A stretch of DNA of 41,819 nt, from contig JACWAF010000009.1 of the NCBI GenBank assembly GCA_014874185.1, forward strand, positions 1 through 41,819, given 5' to 3'. Source of the DNA: Nitrospirota bacterium. GTDB taxonomy: Bacteria; Nitrospirota; Thermodesulfovibrionia; Thermodesulfovibrionales; JdFR-88. Numbering within the stretch: position 1 is the stretch's first letter; each line of letters begins with the position of its first letter. The translations under genes and the position numbers were made by a program. Below the pieces are notes generated by a model. The model saw only the letters and a program-made list of their open reading frames with translations, made no database searches and was not told the origin of the DNA. Positions 1-9,607 of this stretch are shown here, in pieces.

Positions 1-40
1 CTGGATTCCCGCTGGAGTCTACCCCGTACCTGATACGGGG

Positions 41-199
41 CGGGAATGACAAGGTCTGGCGTCTTTTGGACAGCATCTGGGGCCTGATTTCAGAGCGAGA
101 GCAAAACCTGTCCAAAAGCCTGAGATTTCAGGAGGTTATTTCTCTTAAATGAGGCTTTTTAGAATATCTTGGACAGCAATGGTTACAAACCTGAACCAG
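41..199 (+). repeat. Dispersed repeat, left copy
   Basis: Non-coding. Three blocks (41-86, about 106-145 and 146-199) match, in inverted orientation, blocks at the right end of the window (41439-41484, 41377-41419 and 41161-41214). By hand, 146-199 matches 41161-41214 at 44 of 54 positions and 41-86 matches 41439-41484 at 35 of 46, both without gaps. The motif TTTTGGACAG recurs. Just left of it (5-50) lies a palindromic stretch ending GCGGGAATGAC, which also occurs at the right copy. No coding potential is seen here. Confidence 0.75.
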
Positions 200-210
200 C
201 AGGGAAGGAG

Positions 211-234
211 GCATGAGGGGCTTGCCCCTCATGC
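211..234. other. Hairpin upstream of treZ
   Basis: A perfect 10-bp inverted repeat (GCATGAGGGG, loop CTTG, CCCCTCATGC). It has no T tract on either side, so it is not a convincing intrinsic terminator. It sits about 85 nt before treZ and could be a regulatory or repeat-borne structure. The rest of 200-317 shows no gene. Confidence 0.5.
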
Positions 235-317
235 AGAAAAGGGGCGGCCATTGAAATTCAAATTCGTCTAACCGCCGCTTTTATGAGATACTTTAATAAA
301 AGCCTTTCCGTCCTGCT

Positions 318-2129
318 ATGAGCACATCCCGATTGGAAAAGAAAAATATGGTCTGGCGGGCCCCGCTTGGCGCAAACTACTCGCCCGGCGAGGGGGGCAC
401 TGATTTCCTTGTCTGGGCGCCGGTCAGGAACGAGGTCGCTGTAAAGATAGTTCAACCGGAAGAACGTATTGTCCTGATGGAGCCGGGCCGCTTCGGGTAT
501 TACCAGGCATTTGCCGGCGGCGTAAAACCAGGGACAAGGTATTTCTATCTTCTGGATGGAAAGGTTGCAAGGCCGGACCCGGCCTCGCGCTTCCAGCCCG
601 AAGGCGTGCACGGCCCCTCCGAAGTGGTGGACCCGGACGGGTTCAAGTGGAATGACGCGGCCTGGGAGAACATCCCCTTGAGAGATTATATAATCCATGA
701 ACTGCACACAGGCACGTTCACGCGGGAAGGCACGTTTGAGGCCATAACAGGGCAAATCCCATATTTAAAGGACCTGGGTGTAACGGCTGTGGAACTGATG
801 CCCGTTGCGCAGTTTCCGGGCGGGCGCAACTGGGGCTACGACGGCGCGTACCCTTATGCCCCGCAGAACACCTACGGGGGCCCGCGGGGGCTGAAAAAGC
901 TGGTGGACGCCCTCCATCAAAACGGCCTTGCCGCAATCCTGGACGTGGTCTATAACCATCTGGGGCCTGAAGGAAATTATCTGCACGATTATGGCTTCTA
1001 TTTCACAAACAAATACAGTACGCCCTGGGGCGACGCGATAAATTACGACGATGCCTGGTCGGACGAGGTGAGGAGGTTCTTTATCGAGAATGCGCTGTAC
1101 TGGATTGCCGAATACCATTTTGACGGCCTCAGACTTGACGCCGTCCACGGCATCTGCGACCTGAGCCCGAGGCATTTCCTTGATGAGCTTACGGACAGGA
1201 TACGCCAGTTTAAGGCGAAGGGCCTCCTGCAGAAGCCCGTATATGTATTCGTGGAATCCGACCGCAACGACTCGCGCGTGATAAGGCCCAGGCCATGGGG
1301 CGGGTACGGGGTGGATTGCCATTGGGATGATGACTTCCACCATGCGATTCATGCCGTGCTCACGGGCGAGCGGGACGGCTACTACGAGGACTTTGGAAGC
1401 GTTGCGCAGATAGAAAAATCCTTTCGCGAGGGGTTCGTGTACACGGGGCAGTATTCCTCTTACCGGAGGCGAAGCCACGGGAGCCCTTCCGAGGACCTGG
1501 AACCGGAGAGGTTCGCCGCCTTCAGCCAGAACCACGACCAGGTCGGCAACAGGCCCCTTGGCGAGCGGCTCTCAATGAAACTGCCCCCCGAAAAGCTGAA
1601 GCTTGCCGCGGCGGCCGTGCTCCTTGGCCCATATGTGCCGCTCCTCTTCATGGGCGAGGAATACGGTGAGACGGCCCCGTTCCTCTATTTCGTAAGCCAT
1701 TCGGACCCGGCGCTGGTGCAGGCCGTGAGGGAGGGCAGGAAGCGGGAGTTCGCCGGTTTCTCCCGGGTGGCCGATCCCCCGGACCCGCAGAGCGAAAAGA
1801 CCTTTGAGGACTCCAGGCTCAACCGGACGGCCCTTCTCAATGAAGCGCCGCATAAAGAAATCCTTGAATTCTATAAAAAGCTCATCTCGCTCAGGAAGGG
1901 ACTTTCACCCGCTCTGAGGAGGGATATTCTGGTCTGGCGTGAAAAAGACGTTATAATGTTGTTTAGAAAGGCCGAAGGGGCCGTTCTTTGCGCGTTCAAC
2001 TTCTCAGCCGAACCGGTCCGGGTCGAAATCCCGGAAGGCCCATGGGAGGCCCTCCTCGGGTCCCATGAGCCCGGAAAAAATTTTCTCCATCTCACGCCCT
2101 GGGATGCTATTCTTTTAAGGAAATCATGA
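318..2129 (+). CDS. treZ: Malto-oligosyltrehalose trehalohydrolase
   Basis: This GH13 enzyme releases trehalose from maltooligosyl-trehalose made by TreY, in the cytoplasm. The 603 aa length is usual. An N-terminal CBM48-like beta domain (about 15-110) precedes the (beta/alpha)8 barrel. The four GH13 regions are visible: DVVYNH at 209-214, LRLDAVH with nucleophile D274, FVESD with acid/base E313, and QNHDQVGNR with D407. The ATG at 318 has no Shine-Dalgarno. An alternative ATG at 348 is preceded by GGAAAAG and still keeps the start of the conserved domain. The stop overlaps the next ATG by 4 nt (ATGA), so it is the first gene of a translationally coupled glucan/trehalose operon. Family assignment is firm; only the start is uncertain. 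Confidence 0.96.
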   Translation: MSTSRLEKKNMVWRAPLGANYSPGEGGTDFLVWAPVRNEVAVKIVQPEERIVLMEPGRFGYYQAFAGGVKPGTRYFYLLDGKVARPDPASRFQPEGVHGPSEVVDPDGFKWNDAAWENIPLRDYIIHELHTGTFTREGTFEAITGQIPYLKDLGVTAVELMPVAQFPGGRNWGYDGAYPYAPQNTYGGPRGLKKLVDALHQNGLAAILDVVYNHLGPEGNYLHDYGFYFTNKYSTPWGDAINYDDAWSDEVRRFFIENALYWIAEYHFDGLRLDAVHGICDLSPRHFLDELTDRIRQFKAKGLLQKPVYVFVESDRNDSRVIRPRPWGGYGVDCHWDDDFHHAIHAVLTGERDGYYEDFGSVAQIEKSFREGFVYTGQYSSYRRRSHGSPSEDLEPERFAAFSQNHDQVGNRPLGERLSMKLPPEKLKLAAAAVLLGPYVPLLFMGEEYGETAPFLYFVSHSDPALVQAVREGRKREFAGFSRVADPPDPQSEKTFEDSRLNRTALLNEAPHKEILEFYKKLISLRKGLSPALRRDILVWREKDVIMLFRKAEGAVLCAFNFSAEPVRVEIPEGPWEALLGSHEPGKNFLHLTPWDAILLRKS

Positions 2130-4561
2130 ACGGCAGGAATATCGTAATCCATGCGCATTTCTATCAGCCGCCGCGCGAGAACGCCTGGCTTGAGGCCATC
2201 GAGATACAGGACGGCGCCTACCCCTATCACGACTGGAACCAGAGGATAAACGCCGAGTGCTATGCCGCGAACGCCTTCTCCCGCATATTGGGGAATGAGG
2301 CCCGCATAGACCGGATCGTGAGCAATTACAAAAAGATAAGCTTCAATTTCGGCCCCACGCTCCTGAGCTGGATGAAGGAGTTGGCCCCCCACGTCCACGA
2401 CGCCATAGTGGAGGCGGACAGGCAGAGCCTGGAAGAGCGCTCCGGCCACGGGAACGCGATCGCCCAGTGCTACAACCACCTCATAATGCCGCTTGCCTCG
2501 AGGCGCGAGAAGGAGACCCAGGTGGTATGGGGGATCGAGGACTTCAAAAGCCGCTTCGGGCGGCCCCCGGAAGGGATGTGGCTGCCGGAGACGGCCGTGG
2601 ACACGGAGAGCCTTGAAGTGCTGGCGGCCAATGGCATCAAATTCACCATACTGGCGCCCTCACAGGCGCACAGGGTGCGAAGGGTCGGCGCACGGGACTG
2701 GACGCATGTGGACCAGGACTCGCTGGATATCAGGAAACCATATCTTGTAAGGCTCCCCTCCCGAAGATCGATAACCGTGTTCTTCTATAACGGGCCGGTC
2801 TCCAGGGCGATAGCCTTTGAGAACCTGCTTTCAAGCGGCGAGAACTTCGCGGGCAGGCTTGTGGGCATATTCGGCACAGAGGACAGGCCGCAGATTGCAC
2901 ATATCGCCACGGACGGCGAATCCTACGGCCATCATAGCAAGTTCGGCGACATGGCGCTTTCCTACTGCATACATTACGTGGAAGAAAAGAAGCTTGCCAA
3001 TGTGACGAATTACGGGGAGTACCTTGCGGAGCACCCGCCCGAGTGGGAGGCCGAGATACAGGAGAACACATCATGGAGCTGTTTCCACGGGGTGGAGCGC
3101 TGGCGGGCCAACTGCGGCTGCAACACGGGCGCGCACCCGGACTGGAACCAGGAATGGAGAAAGCCCCTCAGGGAATCGATGGACTGGCTGAACGCGGAAC
3201 TGGCCGGGACATTCGAGACGATGGGCGGGGACTATTTCCGCGACCCCTGGGGGGCCAGGAACGGATACATTCAGGTGATACTGGACCGGGGGCCGGAGAG
3301 CGTGGAGAATTTCTTCAGCCTGCACGCGGTGAAAAAATTAAATCCTGCCGAGACCGTCAAGGCCCTGAAGCTTCTTGAGATGCAGAGGCATTCCATGCTC
3401 ATGTTCACAAGCTGCGGATGGTTCTTCGACGACCTTTCGGGCATAGAGACCGTACAGGTCGTCCAGTATGCCGGGCGCGCCATCCAGCTTCATGAGGAAC
3501 TCGCCGGGGACAGCCTCCAGGAACGGTATCTGGAGCGGCTCTCCATGGCGAAAAGCAATCTCCCCGGGCAGGGCACGGGCAGGGAGATATATGACCGGTA
3601 TGTCAAAGGCAAGATGGTGGATTTGAAGAAAGTGGCCGTCCACTACGCCATAAGCTCCCTGTTCGAGGAATATAAGGAGGAAGAGGCCCTCTACTGCTAC
3701 GATGTCGAAAAAAAGGACTACGAGCGCTACAGTGTGGCCAGCAACGAGCTTGCCGCGGGCAGGGTGAAGGTGCGCTCCAGGATAATCCGGGAGGAGAACG
3801 AAGAGGACTTCGCCGTAATAAAAATAGGCAGCTCGGACATCAACTGCGGGCTCTGCCTCTGCAAGACGAAGGGCGATTTCGAGGAGATGAAAGGGAACCT
3901 CAGGGAGAATTTCCTGAAGGGGTATTTCTCCGAGACGCTGCGCCTGATGGACAAGTACCTGGGGACGCATACCTATTCACTGAAAGACCTCTTCACCGAC
4001 GAGCAGAGGAAGATACTGAACCTGGCCGTGAAGGAATCCTACGAGGACTTCGACCGGCTTTACAAGGAACTCTTCGAGCGGAACAGGTTTCTGATGGGGC
4101 TGCTGAAAGATTTCGGCGCGCCCATACCGGACTCTTTTCTCTATGCCGCCGAGCATGTCCTGGCCATGGAACTGAAGCGCGCCATAGAGGAAGACCCCTT
4201 CAATGCGGACAGGGCCAAAGGCATCTATCAGGAGATCACCAGATGGGGGGTGAAGCTCGATCCCCTGAAGATGGAGTTCATAATAAGAAAAAGGTTCCAC
4301 GTCCTCTTCAACGCCCTGGCGGAAAACCCCGTGGTGGATTCCATAAAAAACATAAGGGCGCTCCTCCGGTTCGCGTTCACATTGCCCTTCCAGATAAACC
4401 TCTGGGAGGCACAGAACACATGGTACGGCATGGCGCAGGGCATCTATAAGGAATTCGCGAAGAGGAGAGACGAAGGGGCGAATACGTGGATTAAAGAATT
4501 CATGGAGCTTGGGAAGGCGCTCTTCTTCAATACGGAGGAAGTGCTGCGTGCCGAAAAATGA
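2126..4561 (+). CDS. GH57 family glycoside hydrolase with DUF3536
   Basis: An 811 aa GH57-type alpha-glucan-active enzyme. The N-terminal (beta/alpha)7 half has the GH57 histidine motif HAHFYQPP (9-16), GMWLPETA (150-157; E155 is the likely nucleophile by family analogy) and ATDGESYGHH (261-270; D263 is the likely acid/base). The C-terminal half (roughly 450-800) is the helical DUF3536-type extension. The family includes amylases, 4-alpha-glucanotransferases and branching enzymes, and the exact activity cannot be read here. Position between treZ and treY, with overlaps on both sides (ATGA at the start, 14 nt at the end), implies it prepares or remodels the glucan that TreY and TreZ consume. 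No signal peptide, so cytoplasmic. Confidence 0.88.
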   Translation: MNGRNIVIHAHFYQPPRENAWLEAIEIQDGAYPYHDWNQRINAECYAANAFSRILGNEARIDRIVSNYKKISFNFGPTLLSWMKELAPHVHDAIVEADRQSLEERSGHGNAIAQCYNHLIMPLASRREKETQVVWGIEDFKSRFGRPPEGMWLPETAVDTESLEVLAANGIKFTILAPSQAHRVRRVGARDWTHVDQDSLDIRKPYLVRLPSRRSITVFFYNGPVSRAIAFENLLSSGENFAGRLVGIFGTEDRPQIAHIATDGESYGHHSKFGDMALSYCIHYVEEKKLANVTNYGEYLAEHPPEWEAEIQENTSWSCFHGVERWRANCGCNTGAHPDWNQEWRKPLRESMDWLNAELAGTFETMGGDYFRDPWGARNGYIQVILDRGPESVENFFSLHAVKKLNPAETVKALKLLEMQRHSMLMFTSCGWFFDDLSGIETVQVVQYAGRAIQLHEELAGDSLQERYLERLSMAKSNLPGQGTGREIYDRYVKGKMVDLKKVAVHYAISSLFEEYKEEEALYCYDVEKKDYERYSVASNELAAGRVKVRSRIIREENEEDFAVIKIGSSDINCGLCLCKTKGDFEEMKGNLRENFLKGYFSETLRLMDKYLGTHTYSLKDLFTDEQRKILNLAVKESYEDFDRLYKELFERNRFLMGLLKDFGAPIPDSFLYAAEHVLAMELKRAIEEDPFNADRAKGIYQEITRWGVKLDPLKMEFIIRKRFHVLFNALAENPVVDSIKNIRALLRFAFTLPFQINLWEAQNTWYGMAQGIYKEFAKRRDEGANTWIKEFMELGKALFFNTEEVLRAEK

Positions 4562-7487
4562 CAAGGTCCTTCGCATCCCGGTCTCCACATACAGGCTTCA
4601 GTTAAACAGGTTCTTCACCTTCAAGGACGCAAGGAAGATCGCCGCCTACCTGAACGGGCTTGGCATAACTGACATCTACTCGTCTCCCTATAAGATGGCG
4701 CGTCCGGGCAGCATGCACGGCTACGACATAGTGAGGCCTGACGAGTTGAACCCGGAGATAGGGACCGAGGCCGATTACGACGGGCTTGCCGGTGAGCTGA
4801 AGGAATTCGACATGGGCCATGTGCTGGACATCGTCCCCAACCACATGTGCATCCTGGGAGGCAACAGGTGGTGGAAAGACGTGCTCGAAAACGGCATGAG
4901 CTCGCCCTATTCCAGCTATTTCGATATCGATTGGGACCCCGTTAAAGAGCCCCTGAACGGCAAGGTGCTGCTGCCGATACTGGGCGAGCAGTACGGGAAG
5001 GCGCTCGAAAACGGCGAGTTCACGCTGGGTTTCACGGACGGCTCGTTCTTCATCTCCTATTACGACCATACGCTCCCGGTGGAGCCCGGCTCCTACGAGT
5101 TCATCCTGAGACAGAGGCTGGAGGGGTTGGAGCAGAAGATGGCCGGCTCAGAAGATATTGAGGAGCTGATGAGCATTCTCACGGCGATAAGCCATCTGCC
5201 CCCGCCAGCCGAGCGCGACCAGGAAAAGATGCGCGAGAGGCAGCGGGAGAAGGAAGTGATAAAGAGGAGGCTCGCCGCCCTGTATGAAACATCCGGCGCG
5301 GTAAAAAAGTTCATTGACGAAAACCTGGAGCTGTTCAACCCCCCCAGGGGCTCGGACCCCGGAAAGTTCGACCTTCTGGACGCCCTGCTTTCAAGACAGC
5401 CATACAGGCTGGCCCTCTGGCGTGTCGCCACGGAAGAGATAAACTACCGCCGGTTCTTCGACATAAACGAGCTTGCCGCCATACGTGTTGAGCAGCCGGA
5501 CGTCTTCAGGGACAGCCATGTCCTTGTGTTCAAATACATCAAAGAGGGGAAAATCACGGGCCTCCGGGTAGACCACGTGGACGGGCTTTATAACCCCGGC
5601 GATTATCTCAGGAAGCTCCAGGAAGAGGCGGTCTTTGCGGCAACCCCTTCCACCAAGCCCGAACAGATCGCCATGCGGGAGCTTATAAAAGGCGAGCTGC
5701 AGAAGGCCCGTCCAGCCATGCCGTTCTACGTAATCGGCGAGAAGATACTTTTGAAGGGCGAGAAGCTCCCCGAGGACTGGCCGGTCTACGGCACCACCGG
5801 CTATGACTTCCTTAACCTTCTGAACGGGATATTCATAAAGACCGAAAACTCCGGGCAGATGGACGAGATATACGCCAAGTTCATAAAGGAGAAAAAAAGG
5901 GGTTTCCCCGAGATCCTTTACCAGAAGAAAAAGCTCATAATGGAAGCGTCAATGTCTGGCGAGATAAACGTGCTGGGGCACAAGCTGAGCGTTATAGCCG
6001 AGAAATCCAGGACGACAAGGGATTTCACGCTGCTCAGTCTCACCAGGGCGATCATAGAGGTCATCGCCACGCTTCCCGTCTACCGCACGTACATAACCGG
6101 CGCGGGCTCAAACGAGCGCGACCGCCGCTATATAGAGCAGTCCGTCCGGAAGGCGCAGAAGATGAACCCCTCCATGAGCGCCTCGGTATTCGAATTCCTG
6201 AAGGGGGTCCTCTCCCTCGACTATCCCGCCGGCTATTCCGACGAGGACAAGGCCCTCTGGCTGGATTTCGTGATGCGTTTTCAGCAGAACTCCGGCCCGG
6301 TGATGGCGAAAGGCCTGGAGGACACGGCCTTCTACACCTATAACAAGCTGCTTTCGCTGAACGAGGTGGGCGGCTCTCCGGACAGGTTCGGCTGCACCCT
6401 CGAGACCTTTCACGGCCAGAACATAGAGCGGCACAAGGGCTGGCCCTATTCCATGCTGGCCACGTCCACGCACGACACGAAAAGGGGCGAGGACATGCGG
6501 GCAAGGCTGAACGTCATCACGGAGATGCCGCGGGCCTGGCGCGAGCAGGTCTTCAAATGGCGCAGGCTCACCAAAGCCAAAAAATGCCTGCTGGACGGCA
6601 AGGCCGCGCCCGAACCGGACGAGGAATACCATCTGTTCCAGAGCCTGCTTGGGGCCTGGCCGCTTCTGCCCGCGCAGGGCCCGCCGGAAGCCGGATTCAT
6701 CGAACGGATAAAGCAGTACATGATAAAGGCCCTCAGGGAGGCAAAGAAGAACTCCAGCTGGATAAACCCGGATACGGAGTACGAGGACGCTGTAATGTGC
6801 TTCATGGACGAGATGCTGAAGCCGGAGGGCCAGTTCCTCAAGGAATTCAGACACTTCGCGGATTCCATCTCCTTTTACGGGATGTTCAATTCCCTGAGCC
6901 AGGTGTTTCTGAAGATAACCTGCCCCGGAGTGCCGGACTTCTACCAGGGCACGGAGTTATGGTATTTTTCACTTGTGGATCCGGACAATAGAAAGCCCGT
7001 TGACTACGATGCGAGGGTGAAGACACTGACGGAGCTTAAGGACAGGGAGGGCCTGCTTGGCCCGGATGGGCTCTGCCGCCATCTCCTGGAGAACCTCCGG
7101 GACGGGATGATAAAATTTTACGTCATCTGGAAGGCCCTAAATTTCAGAAAGGCCAACCCGGGACTTTTTCTGGAAGGCGAGTACATTCCCTTGGATGCGG
7201 ACGGCGTATTCAGAGAGCACATCTGCTCTTTCGTGAGGAAGAGCGAGGGCCTGCGGGCCGTTGCCGCCGCGCCAAGGTTCTTTGCCGGCCTCATCCAGCC
7301 CGGGGAGTTCCCCATCGGAGGCAAGGTCTGGCAGGACACGAGGCTGGTACTCCCCGGCCCCGGACGGTTCAGGGACGTTTTTACCCTGAAAGAGACAGGG
7401 ACGGTTGAGGAAGATGGCAGGCATGTGCTTTACCTGAGGGACGCACTTGGCGATTTCCCTCTGTTTCTGGGGCAGGAGATTGAATGA
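4548..7487 (+). CDS. treY: Malto-oligosyltrehalose synthase
   Basis: A GH13 enzyme that isomerises the reducing-end alpha-1,4 bond of maltodextrins into an alpha,alpha-1,1 bond, giving the TreZ substrate. The GTG at 4548 is chosen because GGAGG lies 9 nt upstream (4534-4538) and the protein then opens with PVSTYRLQL, as the family does. This gives 979 aa, a usual-to-long length. Visible motifs are SSPY, HGYD, DIVPNHM, the nucleophile segment GLRVDHVDGL, the acid/base segment VIGEKIL and STHDTKRGED. The gene starts inside the 3' end of the GH57 gene and ends with an ATGA overlap to malQ. Together with TreZ it forms the TreYZ trehalose route. Confidence 0.96.
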   Translation: MPKNDKVLRIPVSTYRLQLNRFFTFKDARKIAAYLNGLGITDIYSSPYKMARPGSMHGYDIVRPDELNPEIGTEADYDGLAGELKEFDMGHVLDIVPNHMCILGGNRWWKDVLENGMSSPYSSYFDIDWDPVKEPLNGKVLLPILGEQYGKALENGEFTLGFTDGSFFISYYDHTLPVEPGSYEFILRQRLEGLEQKMAGSEDIEELMSILTAISHLPPPAERDQEKMRERQREKEVIKRRLAALYETSGAVKKFIDENLELFNPPRGSDPGKFDLLDALLSRQPYRLALWRVATEEINYRRFFDINELAAIRVEQPDVFRDSHVLVFKYIKEGKITGLRVDHVDGLYNPGDYLRKLQEEAVFAATPSTKPEQIAMRELIKGELQKARPAMPFYVIGEKILLKGEKLPEDWPVYGTTGYDFLNLLNGIFIKTENSGQMDEIYAKFIKEKKRGFPEILYQKKKLIMEASMSGEINVLGHKLSVIAEKSRTTRDFTLLSLTRAIIEVIATLPVYRTYITGAGSNERDRRYIEQSVRKAQKMNPSMSASVFEFLKGVLSLDYPAGYSDEDKALWLDFVMRFQQNSGPVMAKGLEDTAFYTYNKLLSLNEVGGSPDRFGCTLETFHGQNIERHKGWPYSMLATSTHDTKRGEDMRARLNVITEMPRAWREQVFKWRRLTKAKKCLLDGKAAPEPDEEYHLFQSLLGAWPLLPAQGPPEAGFIERIKQYMIKALREAKKNSSWINPDTEYEDAVMCFMDEMLKPEGQFLKEFRHFADSISFYGMFNSLSQVFLKITCPGVPDFYQGTELWYFSLVDPDNRKPVDYDARVKTLTELKDREGLLGPDGLCRHLLENLRDGMIKFYVIWKALNFRKANPGLFLEGEYIPLDADGVFREHICSFVRKSEGLRAVAAAPRFFAGLIQPGEFPIGGKVWQDTRLVLPGPGRFRDVFTLKETGTVEEDGRHVLYLRDALGDFPLFLGQEIE

Positions 7488-9607
7488 AACCGGAAATGGA
7501 AAGGCTTATAAACGCGCTCTCTGATATGGCTGGCATAGTCCCCTTCTATTACGACATCTGGGGAGAGAGGCACGAGACCTCCCTGGAAACCAAGGGGAAA
7601 ATACTTTTTTCCATGGGCTATGACGCGGAGAACGAAGAGGCCCTGAGAGAAGCGGTCATTAAAAAGAGAACGCCGTCTTTTCTGGAGCCGGTATACGTAA
7701 TCAGGACGGAAGAGAAAAAAAATATAACCTTTCATCTGCCTTATTTGGGGGAGGCCGGCTTCAGAGTCGGCCTGAAAGACGAAGCGGGCGGTTCAGAGGG
7801 CTTCGAATCGTCCCTTCGGCCGGAAGGACAGGTGGAAAGAGGCGGCCAGACCTATGGCAGATACCTTTTTGAGATCGGCCATGAGCTTGCGCCGGGCTAC
7901 TACGGGCTCTCAGCGGAGGTCCGGTATAAAGGGGAAAAGCTCTCTGGCACGGCCAGGCTGATAATCACGCCTGGGGCCTGCTATATACCTGAAGATTACG
8001 ATAAGACCTGGGGCATGGTGCTTGCGCTTTACAGTCTCCGTTCCGGCAGGAACTGGGGGATCGGGGACCTTACCGACCTTGAAAACGCGGCCAAATGGAT
8101 AGGCGGGCTTGGCGGGGACTTCGCCGGCGTGCTGCCCCTTCACGCCCTGCCCCTTCCGGGGGGCATCAGCCCCTATTCGCCCGTGAGCAGGCTTTACTCG
8201 AATTTCATCTACATCGATATCGAGGCCGTGCCTGAGTTCCAGGCGATAAAGGGCAGGACGGACTGGAAGCGGATATCCGCGCTCAGGAATACGGAATTCG
8301 TGGATTATCCGGGGGTTTACGCCGTTAAAGAGGATGCGCTCAGGGGGATGTTCTCGCATTTTTACGAGGAGCATTATAAAAAGGGCTCCGGGCGGGTAAG
8401 GGAATTCGAGGCATGGCTTGGGAGGGAGGGACAGAGCCTCCTTGATTACGCCACATTCACGGCCCTTTCGGAGATTTATAAAACGGGCTGGATGGACTGG
8501 CCCGAAGGGTATAAAAATCCTCACGGCAAGGCGGTGGAGGAGTTCAGGGAGAAGAACCCCGAACGGGTCCTTTTGTATGCTTATGCCCAGTGGCTTTTTG
8601 AAAGCCAGCTGGAGAAGGCCGATATGGCCGCCGGAAAAAGCGGCATGAGGCTGGGGCTTTATTTCGATCTGGCCATAGGCTCGCTTGGGGGCGGCGCGGA
8701 CGCCTGGGGCTTCAGGGACCAGTTCGCAATCGGCTCGGACGCCGGGGCCCCGCCCGACAACTTCAGCCTGGCCGGGCAGAACTGGGGCTTCCCGCCCCTC
8801 GTCCCTGACAGGCTGCGTGAATCGGGTTACGAGCTTTTTATAAAGACCATCAGAAAAAACCTGGAGCACGGGGGGATGCTGCGCATCGACCACGCGCTTT
8901 CCCTGTTCAGGCTTTTCTGGATCCCGGAGGGCTCGAAACCAGCCGATGGGACATACGTGAATTACCCTTCGGAAGACCTTTTGGGCATCGTGGCGCTTGA
9001 GAGCCAGAGACGGAAGGCCGTCATAGTGGCCGAGGACCTGGGCACCATTCCGCCTGAGGTGCGCCGCGCCCTTGCCGGGTACAGGATGCTCTCTTACCGC
9101 CTCTTCTATTACGAGCGGAAATATCCCGCGCCGGACCTGGTTGCGCCTGAAGACTACCCGCATTCCGCCTTCTGCGCCATAACCACTCACGACCTGCCCA
9201 CGATATGCGGATTCTGGGAGGGAAGGGACATCGCGGAGAAAAAATCCCTGTCTCTATATCCATCCGAAGAGAGTTATAATAAAGAAATTGAGGCAAGGGA
9301 AAGAGACAGGCGGTTGATAATGGAGACGCTTAAAAAAGAGGGCCTTCTTCCGGCGGATTACCTGAAGCCGGAGCGGATGGACCGGGAACTGATGCTTGCC
9401 ATATACGGCTATCTGGCCAGGACCCCCGCCCTGACGGTTGGCGTAAGCCTGGATGACTGGCTTGGGGTGGCCGGACAGCAGAATATGCCCGGGACGGCCG
9501 GGGGCCATCCGAACTGGAGGCGCAAGTCACCTCAATTGGTGGAAGAGTTCACCCGGGGCGGCCAAGCCCTTTCCGCATTGTTCCGCAGATACCAGAGGGG
9601 CCGTTGA
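7484..9607 (+). CDS. malQ: 4-alpha-glucanotransferase (amylomaltase)
   Basis: A GH77 disproportionating enzyme that moves maltosyl or longer units between alpha-1,4-glucans. At 707 aa it is the long form with an N-terminal extension (about 1-160), similar in length to the E. coli enzyme. Catalytic segments are LRIDHALSLFRLFW (nucleophile D), VAEDLGTIPPEVR (acid/base E) and TTHDLPT (third carboxylate). The motif GISPYSPVS lies in the barrel's donor-site region. The ATG overlaps the treY stop. It probably recycles short maltodextrins left by TreY/TreZ back into longer chains. It ends with TTGA, shared with the next gene. Confidence 0.95.
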   Translation: MKPEMERLINALSDMAGIVPFYYDIWGERHETSLETKGKILFSMGYDAENEEALREAVIKKRTPSFLEPVYVIRTEEKKNITFHLPYLGEAGFRVGLKDEAGGSEGFESSLRPEGQVERGGQTYGRYLFEIGHELAPGYYGLSAEVRYKGEKLSGTARLIITPGACYIPEDYDKTWGMVLALYSLRSGRNWGIGDLTDLENAAKWIGGLGGDFAGVLPLHALPLPGGISPYSPVSRLYSNFIYIDIEAVPEFQAIKGRTDWKRISALRNTEFVDYPGVYAVKEDALRGMFSHFYEEHYKKGSGRVREFEAWLGREGQSLLDYATFTALSEIYKTGWMDWPEGYKNPHGKAVEEFREKNPERVLLYAYAQWLFESQLEKADMAAGKSGMRLGLYFDLAIGSLGGGADAWGFRDQFAIGSDAGAPPDNFSLAGQNWGFPPLVPDRLRESGYELFIKTIRKNLEHGGMLRIDHALSLFRLFWIPEGSKPADGTYVNYPSEDLLGIVALESQRRKAVIVAEDLGTIPPEVRRALAGYRMLSYRLFYYERKYPAPDLVAPEDYPHSAFCAITTHDLPTICGFWEGRDIAEKKSLSLYPSEESYNKEIEARERDRRLIMETLKKEGLLPADYLKPERMDRELMLAIYGYLARTPALTVGVSLDDWLGVAGQQNMPGTAGGHPNWRRKSPQLVEEFTRGGQALSALFRRYQRGR

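Noticed and set aside
211-234. Hairpin as an intrinsic terminator
   Set aside because: No T tract on either strand after the stem.
7910-9190. Long open frame on the minus strand opposite malQ
   Set aside because: It is the mirror of a well-supported GH77 gene in GC-rich DNA and matches no family.
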